From: Bacteroidia bacterium
GTDB taxonomy: Bacteria > Bacteroidota > Bacteroidia > Chitinophagales > UBA2359
Direction of reading: 5' to 3'
Assembly: GCA_030427245.1 (NCBI GenBank)
Contig: JAUHXA010000028.1
Span: 1-64,000 of the forward strand
Length of the DNA stretch: 64,000 nt
Under the pieces are notes generated by a model that had not been told where the DNA came from, searched no databases, and saw only the letters and a list, made by a program, of their open reading frames with translations. Position 1 is the first letter of the stretch. The number at the start of each line of letters is the position of its first letter. This document shows positions 15,456 to 24,919 of this stretch, one piece after another. The translations under genes were made by a program, and so were the position numbers.

Positions 15456-17024
15456 CTAAGACTCTTCTTCCGTATCGGCTACAACAATTGCATCTTCAAT
15501 ATGTTCGTTTTCCTCGTCGGCCTCAACTTCTTCATTCCCTTCCTCCTCGGTTGTCACTGCCGCTTGTGCCGCTTCGTTTTCCTTTTTAAGTATTTCGTTG
15601 TATTCTTCCACCCCAACTTGTGTTGTATCAAGAGAGAGGAGTTCTTTTAAGGCAAGGTTTACCTTCTTTTCGGTAATTTGGCGGCTCATATTTCGCACAT
15701 ATTCAGCATCCTTCAATCGGCTTTCAACCAATTGTTTGAGCATATCATCAGGAATCGCCTGACCGCCCATATAAGCTCTAAACATTGCACTCATTTCCCG
15801 AACTGTACCATTGATGATTTCATTATCTTCCACCTCGATTTCAAATTGTTTTGCCAATTTTTCGAGAACGATGCTCCATTTTAGATTGCTTACATAAGTT
15901 TCTAAAGCAGCTTGTTTGTCTTCAATTTCTGTATTTTTAGCATTGTCTTGAAGCCATGTATTTCGGATAACATCTTCTGCTACCTCCACTTCAGTTGTCT
16001 CAATAAGGTGTTCTCGAACATCCCCCCACAATTTGACATTGGTTTGTTCATTGTATTGACCTGCCAAAGATTCTTCAATTTTACCTCTAAAAAATTCAGG
16101 TGTTACTTCGGCTGGAATGTCGTCAGAAGGGTTCACAATAGCAGTTTCCTCATCTTCACTCTCTTGAACCGTATCATCTTTTAAGCCAAACACGGTCATG
16201 TATAGTTCTCTGTCAATTGGAGCTTTGCGAAGTCTTTTGACCGTTTCGATGGTCATTCGGAATTTGCCAGAAGTTTTAGGGAAATTGCCTTCCTCATCTG
16301 CCTTCAAACCCAACAAAATCGAAGAAACCTGATTGGCTTCTTTGTCAAAATCTTCAAAGACATTCAAATCTATATGATCTCCTTTTTTCAGTGCCAAAAC
16401 ACTTTCTTGTGGACCTTCTTCCTTCAACATATCTACCGAAATCCAAGCAGAATGTTCAACACCTTCTTCTTTCTGATTGCCTTCTTCATCCAACTCTACA
16501 AAAACTACTTCTAAAGAATCCGTTTCTTCAATGTCGTTTTCGACCTCTTCGGTAGTGCCATATTGTTTTTGGATACGCTCTATTTCATCGTCCAATAGCG
16601 CATCTTCTACAACAATTTCATAGTTTTCAAAGGTTGTTTCTTTATCTTCCAGTAAAGGAATCTCGATATCAGGTTTTACTGCAATATGAAAAGAGAATGT
16701 AATATCAGAATTACTATCCACATCCATTTTTGTCAAATCACTTTCGGTCATTAATGGATTCGCCAATATCTCCCATTCCGTATTCTGCAAAAAATCGTTT
16801 AGTTGTTCTTCCAATATTTTATTCAATTGGTCGCCAAAAACGGATTTTCCATACATTTTTTTAACCATACCCATTGGCACCATTCCTGCTCTGAAACCTT
16901 TGATTTGAGCTTTCTTTTTCAAATTTTTCAGTTCATTATTAACTGCCTCACGATAATCACTAGCCTCAACGGTTAGCTTTAATAAGCCAAGACCATTCTT
17001 CAATATTTCTGTGTTAACTTGCAT
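15456..17024 (-). CDS. tig: Trigger factor
   Basis: 522-residue ribosome-associated chaperone. The N-terminal domain has the ribosome-docking loop GFRAGMVP, a Bacteroidota variant of GFRxGKxP. The middle region corresponds to the FKBP-like domain but is degenerate and extended, with an acidic insert near residues 285-310 (DDTVQESEDEE). The C-terminal arms (about 320-480) are helical, and the last 40 residues are an acidic tail rich in Glu (TTEEEGNEEVEADEEN). It is longer than typical trigger factors of about 430-450 residues. It precedes clpP and clpX, the classic order linking nascent-chain folding to proteolysis. A well-spaced promoter is at 17074-17104. Confidence 0.92.
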   Translation of the reverse strand: MQVNTEILKNGLGLLKLTVEASDYREAVNNELKNLKKKAQIKGFRAGMVPMGMVKKMYGKSVFGDQLNKILEEQLNDFLQNTEWEILANPLMTESDLTKMDVDSNSDITFSFHIAVKPDIEIPLLEDKETTFENYEIVVEDALLDDEIERIQKQYGTTEEVENDIEETDSLEVVFVELDEEGNQKEEGVEHSAWISVDMLKEEGPQESVLALKKGDHIDLNVFEDFDKEANQVSSILLGLKADEEGNFPKTSGKFRMTIETVKRLRKAPIDRELYMTVFGLKDDTVQESEDEETAIVNPSDDIPAEVTPEFFRGKIEESLAGQYNEQTNVKLWGDVREHLIETTEVEVAEDVIRNTWLQDNAKNTEIEDKQAALETYVSNLKWSIVLEKLAKQFEIEVEDNEIINGTVREMSAMFRAYMGGQAIPDDMLKQLVESRLKDAEYVRNMSRQITEKKVNLALKELLSLDTTQVGVEEYNEILKKENEAAQAAVTTEEEGNEEVEADEENEHIEDAIVVADTEEES

Positions 17025-17073
17025 TTATTTTACACAAATTTTTGTTAATAAATTTCTTTAGATAAATTGGGTG

Positions 17074-17104
17074 CAAAAGTACGGATAAACTCCCAACAAA
17101 CAAA
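17074..17104 (-). promoter_or_regulatory. Promoter for tig
   Basis: On the minus strand TTTG (17104-17101), 19 bases, TACTTTTG (17081-17074). It matches the phylum's -33/-7 pattern and lies about 50 bases before the trigger factor start. Confidence 0.55.
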
Positions 17105-17241
17105 TTTACTTCAATTCGATGTGTTGGATTAACTTGAAAAAATGGTATATTCCCACTTACCGTCCTCCTCTTTCATCCCATTATTTCCTGACACAAACTG
17201 AAAAATAATAGCAGAATCAAAGATATTGTTAATAGAATACT

Positions 17242-17736
17242 TTAAGAAATGGGAGGCATAGATTGACTAAGAATTTTTACATTCTCTAATAACTGACTCA
17301 TTGCCTTGAATTTAATTTGCTCTTCTTCAAGTTCTCTAAATAAGCCTTCATATACAATGAAAGGCATTACCTTTTTATTGAAGAAAGTAGTGTCGGAATC
17401 AATGGATTCCATGTCACGAATAAGCACCAATTTAAGCCTTTTTACAAGCAAACTCCTACCAAAGTGAGCGGGTAACTCATTTAACAGTTCGCTACAAGCA
17501 TCGTAAAAACCTATGACGGCATTTTCATAGGTATAAGTTTCTAATCCATCTTCTTCCTTGTACTTTTTAACTGCCTTGAGAACAGATTTTCGTTTATTTT
17601 GCTTTTCACCAGAACTAAGTTGCTCCCACTCCATTTTGTTCTTGTATCGATGAATTAAGTTAAATTCTATTTGTCGGGCACTATTCATCTGCTTGTTCTC
17701 AGATAAAAAAGTTAAAACGTCATTGATTTCATCAAT
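17242..17736 (-). CDS. Hypothetical protein
   Basis: About 164 residues, starting MIDEINDVLTFLSENKQM; an ATG five codons upstream (17751) is also possible. It is predicted to be soluble and helical, rich in Lys and Glu, with no signal peptide or membrane segment. I recognise no domain. It sits alone between tig (same strand, 217 bases away) and the divergent maeB gene. Confidence 0.65.
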   Translation of the reverse strand: MDEINDVLTFLSENKQMNSARQIEFNLIHRYKNKMEWEQLSSGEKQNKRKSVLKAVKKYKEEDGLETYTYENAVIGFYDACSELLNELPAHFGRSLLVKRLKLVLIRDMESIDSDTTFFNKKVMPFIVYEGLFRELEEEQIKFKAMSQLLENVKILSQSMPPIS

Positions 17737-17846
17737 CATAAAAAAATGCATTTTGAGATTTTCTTTGAAGGTAAATTAGTCCATTCCTCCTAAACTTCAA
17801 AAGTCTTCTTATTTTTACTCCTTAATTTTTCAAAAATAAAAAAATT

Positions 17847-20123
17847 ATGGAAAACAATCCCTTCTTACAAGCCGCTTTAGATTATCATTCTGAAGGGCGC
17901 CCCGGCAAAATTGAAGTTATTCCGACCAAAGAAACAGCCAACCAAAGGCACTTATCCTTAGCCTATTCTCCAGGAGTCGCACAACCTTGTTTAGAAATCG
18001 CAAAACATCCAGAAGATGTCTATAAATACACTGCCAAAGGTAATTTGGTAGCAGTGATTACGAATGGTACAGCCGTTTTGGGATTGGGTAATATTGGCGC
18101 AGCAGCGAGCAAACCCGTGATGGAAGGTAAAGGGCTACTGTTCAAAATATATGCGGATATTGATTGTTTTGATTTAGAGTTGGACACTACTGATATAGAC
18201 GATTTTGTAAAAATGGTCAAAATGTTGGAGCCTACTTTTGGAGGAGTCAATTTGGAAGATATTGCCGCTCCCGACTGTTTCACCATTGAAGCAAGACTGA
18301 AAGCCGAGATGAACATTCCAGTCATGCACGACGACCAACATGGAACGGCCATTATTTCGGCTGCTGCTTTGTTAAATGCCTTGGAATTGGTGGGTAAAAA
18401 AATTGAAGATGTCCGAGTAGTTGTTTCGGGTGCGGGGGCTGCGGCTATTTCTTGTATTCGGATGTGGGAAAAGATTGGAGTGGAAAAGAAAAACATCACG
18501 ATGTTTGACATTGTAGGTCAAGTAGCTACCAACCGAGATGATTTAAGCGAGTTTCAAGCCGCATTTGCCAACAAATACCAATACGCCAACATTGGAGAAG
18601 CGATGCACGGGGCAGATGTTTTCTTGGGGCTTTCGGCGGGGAATATTATCTCACAAGACATGGTGAGGAGCATGGCGAATGACCCCATTGTGTTTGCTTT
18701 GGCGAATCCTACTCCCGAAATCAGCTACGAAAAAGCAACAGAAGCCCGCCCCGATTGCCTCGTTGCAACGGGCCGGTCTGACTACCCCAATCAGGTAAAT
18801 AATGTCTTGGGTTTTCCCTACATTTTTCGAGGCGCATTGGATGTCAGAGCAACGGAAATCAATGAGGAAATGAAAATGGGGGCAGTGTATGCACTCGCAG
18901 AATTGGCTAAAAAACCCGTTCCCGACATTGTGAATATGGCCTACAACAATGTGAATCTAAAGTTTGGAAAAGACTATTTTATTCCCAAACCTGTCGACCC
19001 TCGCTTGATAACCGCCCTTGCCCCGGCAGTTGCCAAAGCTGCAATGGATTCTGATGTTGCCCAACGTCCTATTGAAGATTGGGAAGCCTACAAAGCGGAG
19101 TTGGCTCTTCGCTTGGGCAAGGGTCATATATTGTCTAAAGTCATTGAAAGCAAGGCGAAACAAGACATTAAAAAAGTTGTTTTTGCGGATGCTCAAAATG
19201 TGTCTTTACTCAAAGCGGTTCAGGTGATTGTAGAGGAAAAAATTGCAGCACCTATCTTATTAGGTGACCGTTCATTGATTGAAAGCCTCTTGCAAGAGTA
19301 CCATATTCAACTACCCAATGTACCCATTATTGACCCCAGAAAACCCATCAACGAAGCAGAGGAACAAAGAATCCTTAAATACGGTGAATTGCTTTACCAA
19401 TTACGCAAACGAAAGGGCTACACCTATGAAGAGGCGCTGTATCATGTTCGTTCTCGGTCGCACTATGGGGCTTTGATGGTCGAAAATGGAGATGCCGATG
19501 CCATGATTGGCGGTTTGACCAAACGATTCCCGACTACGATAAGACCTGCCCTGCAAATTGTTGGCGCAAGAAAAGGGGTGAAGAAAGTAGCAGGAATGCA
19601 CATTTTGATGACCCGTTTTGGGCCGATGTTTATTGCAGATACGACTGTCAATCATCACCTCTCTCCAGAAGATGTTGCCAACATAACAGAATTGGTAGCC
19701 GACGAAGTAAGACGCTTGGATATAGAACCCAAAATAGCTTTGGTAACTTACTCCAATTTTGGTTCAGTTCCCTCTGGTGAATCTGCGCTATTGATGCGAC
19801 AAGCCACGGCTATTTTGCATGAAAGGCATCCCGATTGGATTTTGGACGGAGAAATGCAGGCACACATGGCACTTCAACCCGAAATACTCAAGCAGTTTTT
19901 CCCTTTTTCTAAACTGAATGGACATCGAGCGAATACGCTTATTTTCCCCAACCTTTCGGCTGCAAACATTGCTTACAACCTGATAGAAAGTATATCTGAT
20001 GTGGATGTGATTGGGCCTATTTTATTGGGTTTGAACAAGCCAATTCACCTACTTCAATTGGGGGCAAGTGTGCGGCAAATTGTGGATATGGTGGGGATTG
20101 CAGCGATTCATGCGCAGAAGTGA
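17847..20123 (+). CDS. maeB: NADP-dependent malic enzyme with C-terminal phosphotransacetylase domain
   Basis: 758 residues. Residues about 1-410 are malic enzyme, converting malate to pyruvate, CO2 and NADPH: AYSPGVAQPCLEIA, metal-binding region EDIAAPDCF, MHDDQHGTAIISAAAL, and a Rossmann motif VSGAGAAAISC. Residues about 430-758 are a phosphate acetyltransferase-like domain (for example GGLTKRFPTTIRPALQ and the NGHRANTLIFPNLSAANIAYN region), which in this enzyme class is thought to be regulatory (acetyl-CoA sensing) and not catalytic. The length and order match MaeB. Followed by a degraded region on the opposite strand. Confidence 0.96.
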   Translation: MENNPFLQAALDYHSEGRPGKIEVIPTKETANQRHLSLAYSPGVAQPCLEIAKHPEDVYKYTAKGNLVAVITNGTAVLGLGNIGAAASKPVMEGKGLLFKIYADIDCFDLELDTTDIDDFVKMVKMLEPTFGGVNLEDIAAPDCFTIEARLKAEMNIPVMHDDQHGTAIISAAALLNALELVGKKIEDVRVVVSGAGAAAISCIRMWEKIGVEKKNITMFDIVGQVATNRDDLSEFQAAFANKYQYANIGEAMHGADVFLGLSAGNIISQDMVRSMANDPIVFALANPTPEISYEKATEARPDCLVATGRSDYPNQVNNVLGFPYIFRGALDVRATEINEEMKMGAVYALAELAKKPVPDIVNMAYNNVNLKFGKDYFIPKPVDPRLITALAPAVAKAAMDSDVAQRPIEDWEAYKAELALRLGKGHILSKVIESKAKQDIKKVVFADAQNVSLLKAVQVIVEEKIAAPILLGDRSLIESLLQEYHIQLPNVPIIDPRKPINEAEEQRILKYGELLYQLRKRKGYTYEEALYHVRSRSHYGALMVENGDADAMIGGLTKRFPTTIRPALQIVGARKGVKKVAGMHILMTRFGPMFIADTTVNHHLSPEDVANITELVADEVRRLDIEPKIALVTYSNFGSVPSGESALLMRQATAILHERHPDWILDGEMQAHMALQPEILKQFFPFSKLNGHRANTLIFPNLSAANIAYNLIESISDVDVIGPILLGLNKPIHLLQLGASVRQIVDMVGIAAIHAQK

Positions 20124-20357
20124 TAAAACAAGATAAAAATAAACCCAAATCAAGACCAATATTCTGCCAAAAGATAGCCGATTGATGGCTTCTATATCAA
20201 ATCCCGTTTCGGACAAGAAGTAAAAAGTACCAATCATAACGCCCATGATGAGCGATAGACGAATGGAAATGCTGCTGTCAAAAATCTCCCTCGCTTCAAC
20301 TTCGCTGAATTCGGCGATGCCATAATATCGCAGGAAAGTCAGCAATCCCATTGCCAA
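20115..20357 (-). pseudogene. Membrane-protein fragment (possibly from an adenylate/guanylate cyclase family protein)
   Basis: About 80 residues with alternating membrane-like segments (IRLSLIMGVMIGTFYFLS and ILVLIWVYFYLVLSLL) and FLRYYGIAEFSEVEAREIFDS. This resembles the N-terminal membrane part of Bacteroidota cyclase-domain proteins. It begins right after an in-frame stop and runs into the 3' end of maeB, with no catalytic domain, so it is a remnant. The family assignment is a guess from the pattern. The remainder of 20124-20542 contains no gene I can support; a 72-codon frame at 20296-20514 (minus) is unrecognised. Confidence 0.4.
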
Positions 20358-20542
20358 AGTCTAAACAATGACCATTTGAAGCCAAAAGATGAATTTGTCT
20401 TTTAGAAGTGAGTTCATTTATAATCAGGATTCTAAGGATTGGAGTAATATCCTTGTAGTCAAACGAAAAAGGTGTAATCTCTAATCCCACTCTATGCCTG
20501 ATAAACGTTTTCAAGAAAATACATCATTATTATAAATACTTA

Positions 20543-21697
20543 TTATTTTCCATAAATGCATAAAAATCCTTTATAATCTAATGCAGCTAAATAATGATTG
20601 TTAATTATAGGCTTACGACTATTTGGAAATGCACTATTTACTAGTTGATAATCCCAATCTATCGACTTTGTATTCATATTGAACGCACCAATGGTTTCAG
20701 AGGCAATGAAATCATTATTATCTTTTTTTCCAATAAAATAAAGATATTCTCCATCAGAGACGGTATTATTAAATTTGTAGGCTTTTTGTGTTGCTTCCCT
20801 CAGTTTATCTTGAATGTTCAAAATACTATCAGTACTTTTGATATAGTCTTCTCTAAAATCCTTTACTATTAATAAAGATAGATTCTCCAAATCAATCTTG
20901 TAAAAACAATTATCTAACAATGCATAATAAAGTTGGTCTTTCCTTGATAAGAAAAATTCTGGTACAGAGCCTATACTTACATTCGTCTCTATATTCCCCA
21001 ATATTGGGTTAGATATCTTTCTTATTATCCAATTAATTTTTCCAGAATTTATAGAAATGCCTACAATTCCTATATTGTCAATAGAAATCATAAGTACATC
21101 CTTGAATATACCTACTATATTCTTAATTCTATTTTTAGAACTATTTATTTGCAAATCATCACCATTTTTTGGTAGATCCGTTATATCACATTCCCACATC
21201 TTACTGCCATCTCTATACAATAAACAAATTATCTTGCAATTAGCTCCGTTCTCATTTTGAACCGCAAATAAGAAGTCATTTTTTTGGAATATTTTATTAG
21301 TATTATAACTCTGAGACCATAATATTCTTTTATGTCTAAAATCAAATATTCCTTCCGTTTTATTTCCGTAAGTACCTTTGAAAACATACAATCCACTATT
21401 AATAATTGCAAATGGATTTAAGTCATATTGAGAGAGAAGGTTTTCTAAATCTTGATTTAATTCCTCATCAGCGTTAAAGATTACATACTTACCGAAACTT
21501 TTTCTAAAAATAAAGAAATCCTTTTTAGCTGCTATGAATTGAAATCCGTATTTAGACTTATACAAGATTTCTTTTTTATAGGTTTTTAAATTATATTTTG
21601 AGAGGTTATTGTCATTATCTACATAATAGACTTCATCACCTCTGATAAAATAATCGCTATGCTTTCTAGCAGGAATTTTCTTCTTTAAATGAAACAT
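20543..21697 (-). CDS. Hypothetical protein, probable beta-propeller
   Basis: 384 residues, no signal peptide. Repeating strands of the form 'sGKINWIIRK', 'DGSKMWECDI', 'KSIDWDYQLV' and 'HYLAALDYKGFLCIYGK' suggest a PQQ/WD-like propeller in which tryptophans close blades. I recognise no specific family. Base composition is clearly lower in G+C than maeB and relA on either side (many AT-only stretches), and it lies in a zone of broken genes, which together suggest recent acquisition. Possibly a binding or sensory protein. Confidence 0.65.
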   Translation of the reverse strand: MFHLKKKIPARKHSDYFIRGDEVYYVDNDNNLSKYNLKTYKKEILYKSKYGFQFIAAKKDFFIFRKSFGKYVIFNADEELNQDLENLLSQYDLNPFAIINSGLYVFKGTYGNKTEGIFDFRHKRILWSQSYNTNKIFQKNDFLFAVQNENGANCKIICLLYRDGSKMWECDITDLPKNGDDLQINSSKNRIKNIVGIFKDVLMISIDNIGIVGISINSGKINWIIRKISNPILGNIETNVSIGSVPEFFLSRKDQLYYALLDNCFYKIDLENLSLLIVKDFREDYIKSTDSILNIQDKLREATQKAYKFNNTVSDGEYLYFIGKKDNNDFIASETIGAFNMNTKSIDWDYQLVNSAFPNSRKPIINNHYLAALDYKGFLCIYGK

Positions 21698-21926
21698 TTA
21701 TTTTCTTTCTTTACCAAATATGTATAAAATTTATCAGTCCCATTTTTATAAGTTCACCTTTATCGTTTGTGAAACAAACTAAATCCGAAGCATTAAATAC
21801 GTTAAAGTTAGTAAAAAAAAAATTAGCATTGTATAAGTTTTGAACACAGATGCAATCTTTACAAGCACTATGAAAATTGAAAATCAATACATTGTTTTAA
21901 AATTATATATATAATATTTTTAATGT

Positions 21927-21964
21927 AAAAGACGCTATTATTCATAAATAGAATAGCGTCTTTT
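21927..21964. terminator. Bidirectional hairpin terminator
   Basis: AAAAGACGCTATT (21927-21939) and its exact complement AATAGCGTCTTTT (21952-21964), 12-base loop. It sits at the 3' end of the RND pseudogene fragment on the minus strand. The 200 bases before it (21698-21926) hold no gene that I can see. Confidence 0.75.
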
Positions 21965-21972
21965 CTATAAAA

Positions 21973-22250
21973 TCACCCCTGCACCCCAAACTCCACCTTC
22001 ATTCCTTTCTTTTCACCCCTCCATTTCAAATACCTTTCCTCAATCCCATCCACAATCCGATACACCACTGGCACAATAATCATGGTCAAAATCATCGAAC
22101 TCGTCAAGCCACCAATCAAGACCCACGCCCCACGCCAAGGCATTCTTCCGCTCCGAACCCGCACCCGTTGCAATCGCATTCGGAATTATTGCAATCACCA
22201 TCGTAATCGTCGTCATCAAAATCGGACGAAAACGCCGTACCCTCAACAAT
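21973..22250 (-). pseudogene. RND efflux pump (AcrB/CusA family) C-terminal fragment, frameshifted
   Basis: Two overlapping reading frames together give the end of an RND transporter. Upstream: RFRPILMTTITMVIAIIPNAIATGAGSE, the conserved loop before the final helices. Downstream in another frame: AWVLIGGLTSSMILTMIIVPVVYRIVD, the last transmembrane helix. The shift lies near 22120-22140. The remaining ~900 residues of the pump are absent, so this is a fragment left by a deletion or rearrangement. The strand is the same as the tRNA beyond it. Confidence 0.85.
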
Positions 22251-22382
22251 CGCCTGCCATCCCTTCACACTTCAATTGAATTCGCAAAAAGCGATTCCCG
22301 AAGAACCAAAGGCTTCTTTTATCGCTTGAAAAAAGAAGTTGAGGAAATGAAGTAGGTGAGTTTAAGCAAGGGAAGAATAAAA

Positions 22383-22417
22383 AAAAGCGAGCAGTATATT
22401 CTATACTACTCGCTTTT
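22383..22417 (-). terminator. Terminator of tRNA-Leu
   Basis: AAAAGCGAGCAGTAT (22383-22397) pairs with ATACTACTCGCTTTT (22403-22417), one mismatch, with a T-run at the end on the minus strand. It starts about 10 bases after the tRNA 3' end. 22251-22382 holds no supportable gene. Confidence 0.7.
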
Positions 22418-22427
22418 GTAATTGAAG

Positions 22428-22509
22428 TGCGGGTGAAGGGACTCGAACCCCCACGCCGTGAAGCACTAGATCCTAAGTCTAGCATGTCTACCAATTCCAT
22501 CACACCCGC
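22428..22509 (-). tRNA. tRNA-Leu (anticodon UAG)
   Basis: 82-nt cloverleaf read on the minus strand. The acceptor stem GCGGGTG pairs with CACCCGC, followed by discriminator A. The anticodon arm is CTAGA-CTTAGGA-TCTAG, anticodon UAG. A class II long variable arm (TGCTTCACGGCGT) and the T-arm GGGGGTTCGAGTCCC are present. The CCA end is not encoded (next bases are CTT). A TAAATTTG box at 22534-22527 on the same strand lies about 18 bases upstream and may be its promoter. Confidence 0.95.
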
Positions 22510-22629
22510 ATCACGAAATCAGGTCGCAAATTTACTCTTTTTTCAGATAATTGGAAATTAACCGCAAAAATTTGTTAATTTTATTTTGATTTTGCCATTT
22601 ACCTCAATCATATCAGGAAAAAAGTAAGA

Positions 22630-24837
22630 ATGATTTCGACACACGTTTATGAAAAAATTGAAGAACCTGAAGTAATAGCAGCTTGTAAAGAATTGCTCAA
22701 ATCTTGTGAGCCTATTAGTGATTCGGATAGAGATCGTATTGAAAGAGCCATTGAAGTTGCTTATGAAGCACATAAAGGAATGATGCGAAAGGCGGGAGGA
22801 CCCTATATTTTGCATCCTATTGAAGTTGCCCAAATTGTAGCGACTGAGGTAGGTTTGGGCTCGACCTCGGTTATCTGTGCTTTGTTGCACGATGTTGTAG
22901 AAGATACCGACCTCACATTGGAAGACTTGCAGCGAGAATTTGGTGCTAAAGTGGCTGATATTGTGGATGGCCTCACCAAAATAAAAGTCTATAATAAAAG
23001 TTGGGTGGTTCAGAAAGCCGAAAACTTCAAAAAAATATTGTTTGCGCTCGGCAAAGATGTACGGGTTATTTTGATCAAGCTGGCGGATCGTCTCCACAAT
23101 ATGCGAACGATGGATGCGATGCTTCCCAAAAAACAGGAGTTGATTGCCTCCGAAACGCTGTTTTTATACACGCCTATTGCCCACCGATTGGGCTTATATA
23201 CCATCAAATCGGAATTGGAAGATCTTTCCATAAAATACACTCAAAGAGAGATTTACAAAGAAATTGCAGGAAAGCTGAGTGAAACCAAAAGAAGTAGAGA
23301 AAAATTTATTCGAGAATTTATTGAACCTGTCAAGAAAAAACTGGAAGATGGTGGAGTAGGAGAATTTGAGATATATGGTCGCCCTAAGCACATTTTTTCT
23401 ATTCTGAACAAGATGCGAAACAAAGGAGTGACATTTGAAGAGATTTACGATTTGTTTGCCATCAGAATTGTGATTGATGCAGATGATCAAGAAGGAAAGG
23501 CTTTGTGTTGGAAAGCTTATTCGATTGTTACGGATTTGTATCGCCCAAATCCTTTAAGATTGCGAGACTGGATTTCGAATCCTAAATCCAATGGTTACGA
23601 ATCCCTTCATACGACGGTGATGGGACCTGGAGGACGTTGGGTAGAAGTGCAGATTCGCACGAAGATAATGAATGAAATAGCGGAAAAAGGGGTGGCAGCG
23701 CATTGGAAATACAAAGGTGGTCGGGCTGACGGACAGTTTGACGATTGGCTGCAAAAAGTACGAGAATACCTTCAAAACCCACAAGGTACGGCAGTGGATT
23801 TGCTGCACGATTTTCGACACAATCTATACGTCAATAATATTTATGTCTTTACGCCCAAAGGAGATGTACGCACTCTCCCAAGTGGCGCAACGATTTTGGA
23901 TTTTGCTTTTGACATACACACCGACTTGGGCTGTACTTGCATTGGCGCAAAGATTGACGGTAAATTGTATCCGATTTCCTATCGCCTGAAAAGTGGTGAT
24001 CAAATCGAAATCATCACTTCCAAAAAACAAAAACCTTCTGAAGACTGGCTCAACAATACCGTAACGAGCAAGGCACGCACCAAAATCAGACAAGTCCTGA
24101 AAAGCGAAAAACGCAACATTGCCGAGATGGGTAAGGAGATGCTGGAGCGTAAATTGAGGGGATTGAAGGTGCCGATGACCAACAACATCATTGACGAATT
24201 GGCACACTACTACAAGTTTCACGACCGACTGGAGTTTTTGTATCAGATTTCACAAAAAAAATTCGACCTTTCGCAGCTCAAAAAACTCAACATCGTTGGG
24301 GATAAAATCGTTGAAAACAAGGAAAACAAGCCTACAACGATTAATGTAGAAGACTTGAACATTCCTACAAAAGAAGTGGATGAAGTAGACATCAACATCT
24401 TTGAGGGCTTTGCGGATCAAGTAGATTATACGATTGCCAACTGTTGCCGCCCTGTAGCGGGTGACGAGGTGTTTGGGTTTATCACTGTCGGAAAAGGGAT
24501 TCGGATTCATCGAAAATCTTGCCCTAATTCAGAAGATTTAACCACTCGCTACCCCTACCGAATTGTCAATATCAAATGGACAAAAGCCACTAAAAATGTG
24601 CTGTTCCTTACCCATATTCGCATCAGCGGAGTGGACGATATTGGATTGGTGAACAAGCTGACAAGCATTATTTCCAATGAATTGAAAATCAATATGCGTT
24701 CTATTTCTTTAGACGCACGAGATGGTATTTTTGAAGGAAATATTGAAGTTTATATGCACGACAATCAAGAGTTGAAATTACTTACCAAAAAATTGAAGCA
24801 AGTCGAAGGAATTCACAAGATTGAGCGATTGAGTTGA
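22630..24837 (+). CDS. rsh: Bifunctional (p)ppGpp synthetase/hydrolase, RelA/SpoT family
   Basis: 735 residues, the normal length of a long RSH protein that makes and degrades the alarmone (p)ppGpp. The hydrolase HD domain is intact (H87-D88 in ALLHDVVEDTDLT, with KLADRLHNMRT following). The synthetase domain has RPKHIFSILNKM, YDLFAIRIVID and KSNGYESLHT, then EVQIRTKIMNEIAEKGVAAHW. A TGS domain (about 400-460, VFTPKGDVRTLPSGATILDFAF), a conserved-cysteine region (IANCCRPVAGDEV) and a C-terminal ACT domain complete the layout. Since both active sites look intact, it is probably the main stress-response enzyme. It diverges from the tRNA-Leu gene. Confidence 0.96.
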   Translation: MISTHVYEKIEEPEVIAACKELLKSCEPISDSDRDRIERAIEVAYEAHKGMMRKAGGPYILHPIEVAQIVATEVGLGSTSVICALLHDVVEDTDLTLEDLQREFGAKVADIVDGLTKIKVYNKSWVVQKAENFKKILFALGKDVRVILIKLADRLHNMRTMDAMLPKKQELIASETLFLYTPIAHRLGLYTIKSELEDLSIKYTQREIYKEIAGKLSETKRSREKFIREFIEPVKKKLEDGGVGEFEIYGRPKHIFSILNKMRNKGVTFEEIYDLFAIRIVIDADDQEGKALCWKAYSIVTDLYRPNPLRLRDWISNPKSNGYESLHTTVMGPGGRWVEVQIRTKIMNEIAEKGVAAHWKYKGGRADGQFDDWLQKVREYLQNPQGTAVDLLHDFRHNLYVNNIYVFTPKGDVRTLPSGATILDFAFDIHTDLGCTCIGAKIDGKLYPISYRLKSGDQIEIITSKKQKPSEDWLNNTVTSKARTKIRQVLKSEKRNIAEMGKEMLERKLRGLKVPMTNNIIDELAHYYKFHDRLEFLYQISQKKFDLSQLKKLNIVGDKIVENKENKPTTINVEDLNIPTKEVDEVDINIFEGFADQVDYTIANCCRPVAGDEVFGFITVGKGIRIHRKSCPNSEDLTTRYPYRIVNIKWTKATKNVLFLTHIRISGVDDIGLVNKLTSIISNELKINMRSISLDARDGIFEGNIEVYMHDNQELKLLTKKLKQVEGIHKIERLS

Positions 24838-24845
24838 GAAAACTT

Positions 24846-24909
24846 CAAATTCAAAGTGCAAACTCAAATTCAATTTGAACAGAGAACTTGAGTTTGCATT
24901 TGAAACTTG
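24846..24909. terminator. Imperfect hairpin between convergent genes
   Basis: CAAATTCAAAGTGCAAACTCAA (24846-24867) pairs with TTGAGTTTGCATTTGAAACTTG (24888-24909) with a few mismatches and a bulge. It lies between the rsh stop and the DUF4139 stop, a position where it could serve both genes. Confidence 0.5.
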
Positions 24910-24919
24910 TATTTGAGTT

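Noticed and set aside
22243-22503. Reading frame MMELVDMLDLGSSASRRGG over the tRNA
   Set aside because: This is the usual spurious frame over tRNA-Leu; the RNA cloverleaf explains the sequence.
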